From Streptomyces chilikensis (GTDB lineage: Bacteria; Actinomycetota; Actinomycetes; Streptomycetales; Streptomycetaceae), in NCBI RefSeq assembly GCF_001642695.1, contig NZ_LWCC02000159.1, positions 27,112 through 72,511 on the forward strand: 45,400 nucleotides of DNA, read 5' to 3'. The notes under the pieces are model-generated. The model did not search any database. It was not told where the DNA came from and saw only the letters and a list, made by a program, of their open reading frames with translations. Each line of letters begins with the position of its first letter. The first letter of the stretch is position 1. The translations under genes and the position numbers were made by a program. This document shows positions 45,306 through 45,400 of the stretch, in pieces.

Positions 45306-45400
45306 GGGGAACGGGGGTGGAGGCGGGCGGACGCGCCGGAGGGCCGGCCGGGCGCCGCGGGAGCGGGCGCCCGGCCGGTGCGCGCGGGGTGCGGCGGGCC

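Noticed and set aside
45255-45400. DasR binding site upstream of nagB
   Set aside because: I looked for a sequence resembling the TGGTCTAGACCA core and found none in the visible upstream region.

Overview
The window is very GC-rich DNA with G/C in nearly every third codon position, Shine-Dalgarno-led genes and TAC/TAAC-type lipoprotein signal peptides. This points to an actinomycete, most likely Streptomyces. About 85% of it (1-38594) is two co-directional giant non-ribosomal peptide synthetase (NRPS) genes. The rest is a short set of accessory genes and then a strand switch into ordinary chromosomal genes.

Region 1 (1-18564, +) is the 3' part of NRPS gene A, open at its 5' end: A-T / C-A-T-E / C-A-T-E / C-A-T-E / C-A-T plus a C-terminal docking helix. 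Region 2 (18579-38594, +) is NRPS gene B, complete at 6671 aa: docking helix, C-A-T-E / C-A-T / C-A-T-E / C-A-T / C-A-T-E. Together they give ten modules and six epimerization (E) domains. Each E domain that has a downstream module feeds a D-accepting C domain, and each module without E feeds an L-accepting one. Read by eye against the GrsA pocket positions, module 7 carries the exact threonine code, modules 3 and 9 are Val-type, modules 1, 5 and 10 share one unassigned pocket, modules 2 and 4 share another, and modules 6 and 8 have polar pockets. The inferred backbone is L-X1, D-X2, D-Val, D-X4, L-X5, D-X6, L-Thr, D-X8, L-Val, D-X10. The last module ends in an E domain with no C-terminal thioesterase, so release must occur in trans.

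Region 3 (38595-41448, +) holds the accessory genes: an MbtH-like protein; then a 14-bp-stem hairpin whose left arm could also pair with a second downstream arm; a GNAT acetyltransferase overlapping a type II (editing) thioesterase by one base; and a luciferase-like (LLM) flavin-dependent oxidoreductase. MbtH supports the adenylation domains, the type II thioesterase clears mis-primed carriers, and the GNAT and LLM proteins are candidate tailoring, resistance or precursor enzymes.

Region 4 (41449-45400) begins with a hairpin and tandem repeat between convergent genes. It then carries four minus-strand genes: a lipoprotein with an (SP)6 linker, an unrecognised 219-aa protein, a DUF4232-like lipoprotein and nagB (glucosamine-6-phosphate deaminase). 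These look like housekeeping or envelope genes, so the right edge of the biosynthetic cluster is probably near 41.45 kb. The left edge, and any dedicated release enzyme, regulator or exporter, lie outside the window. All substrate calls were made by eye without database searches.
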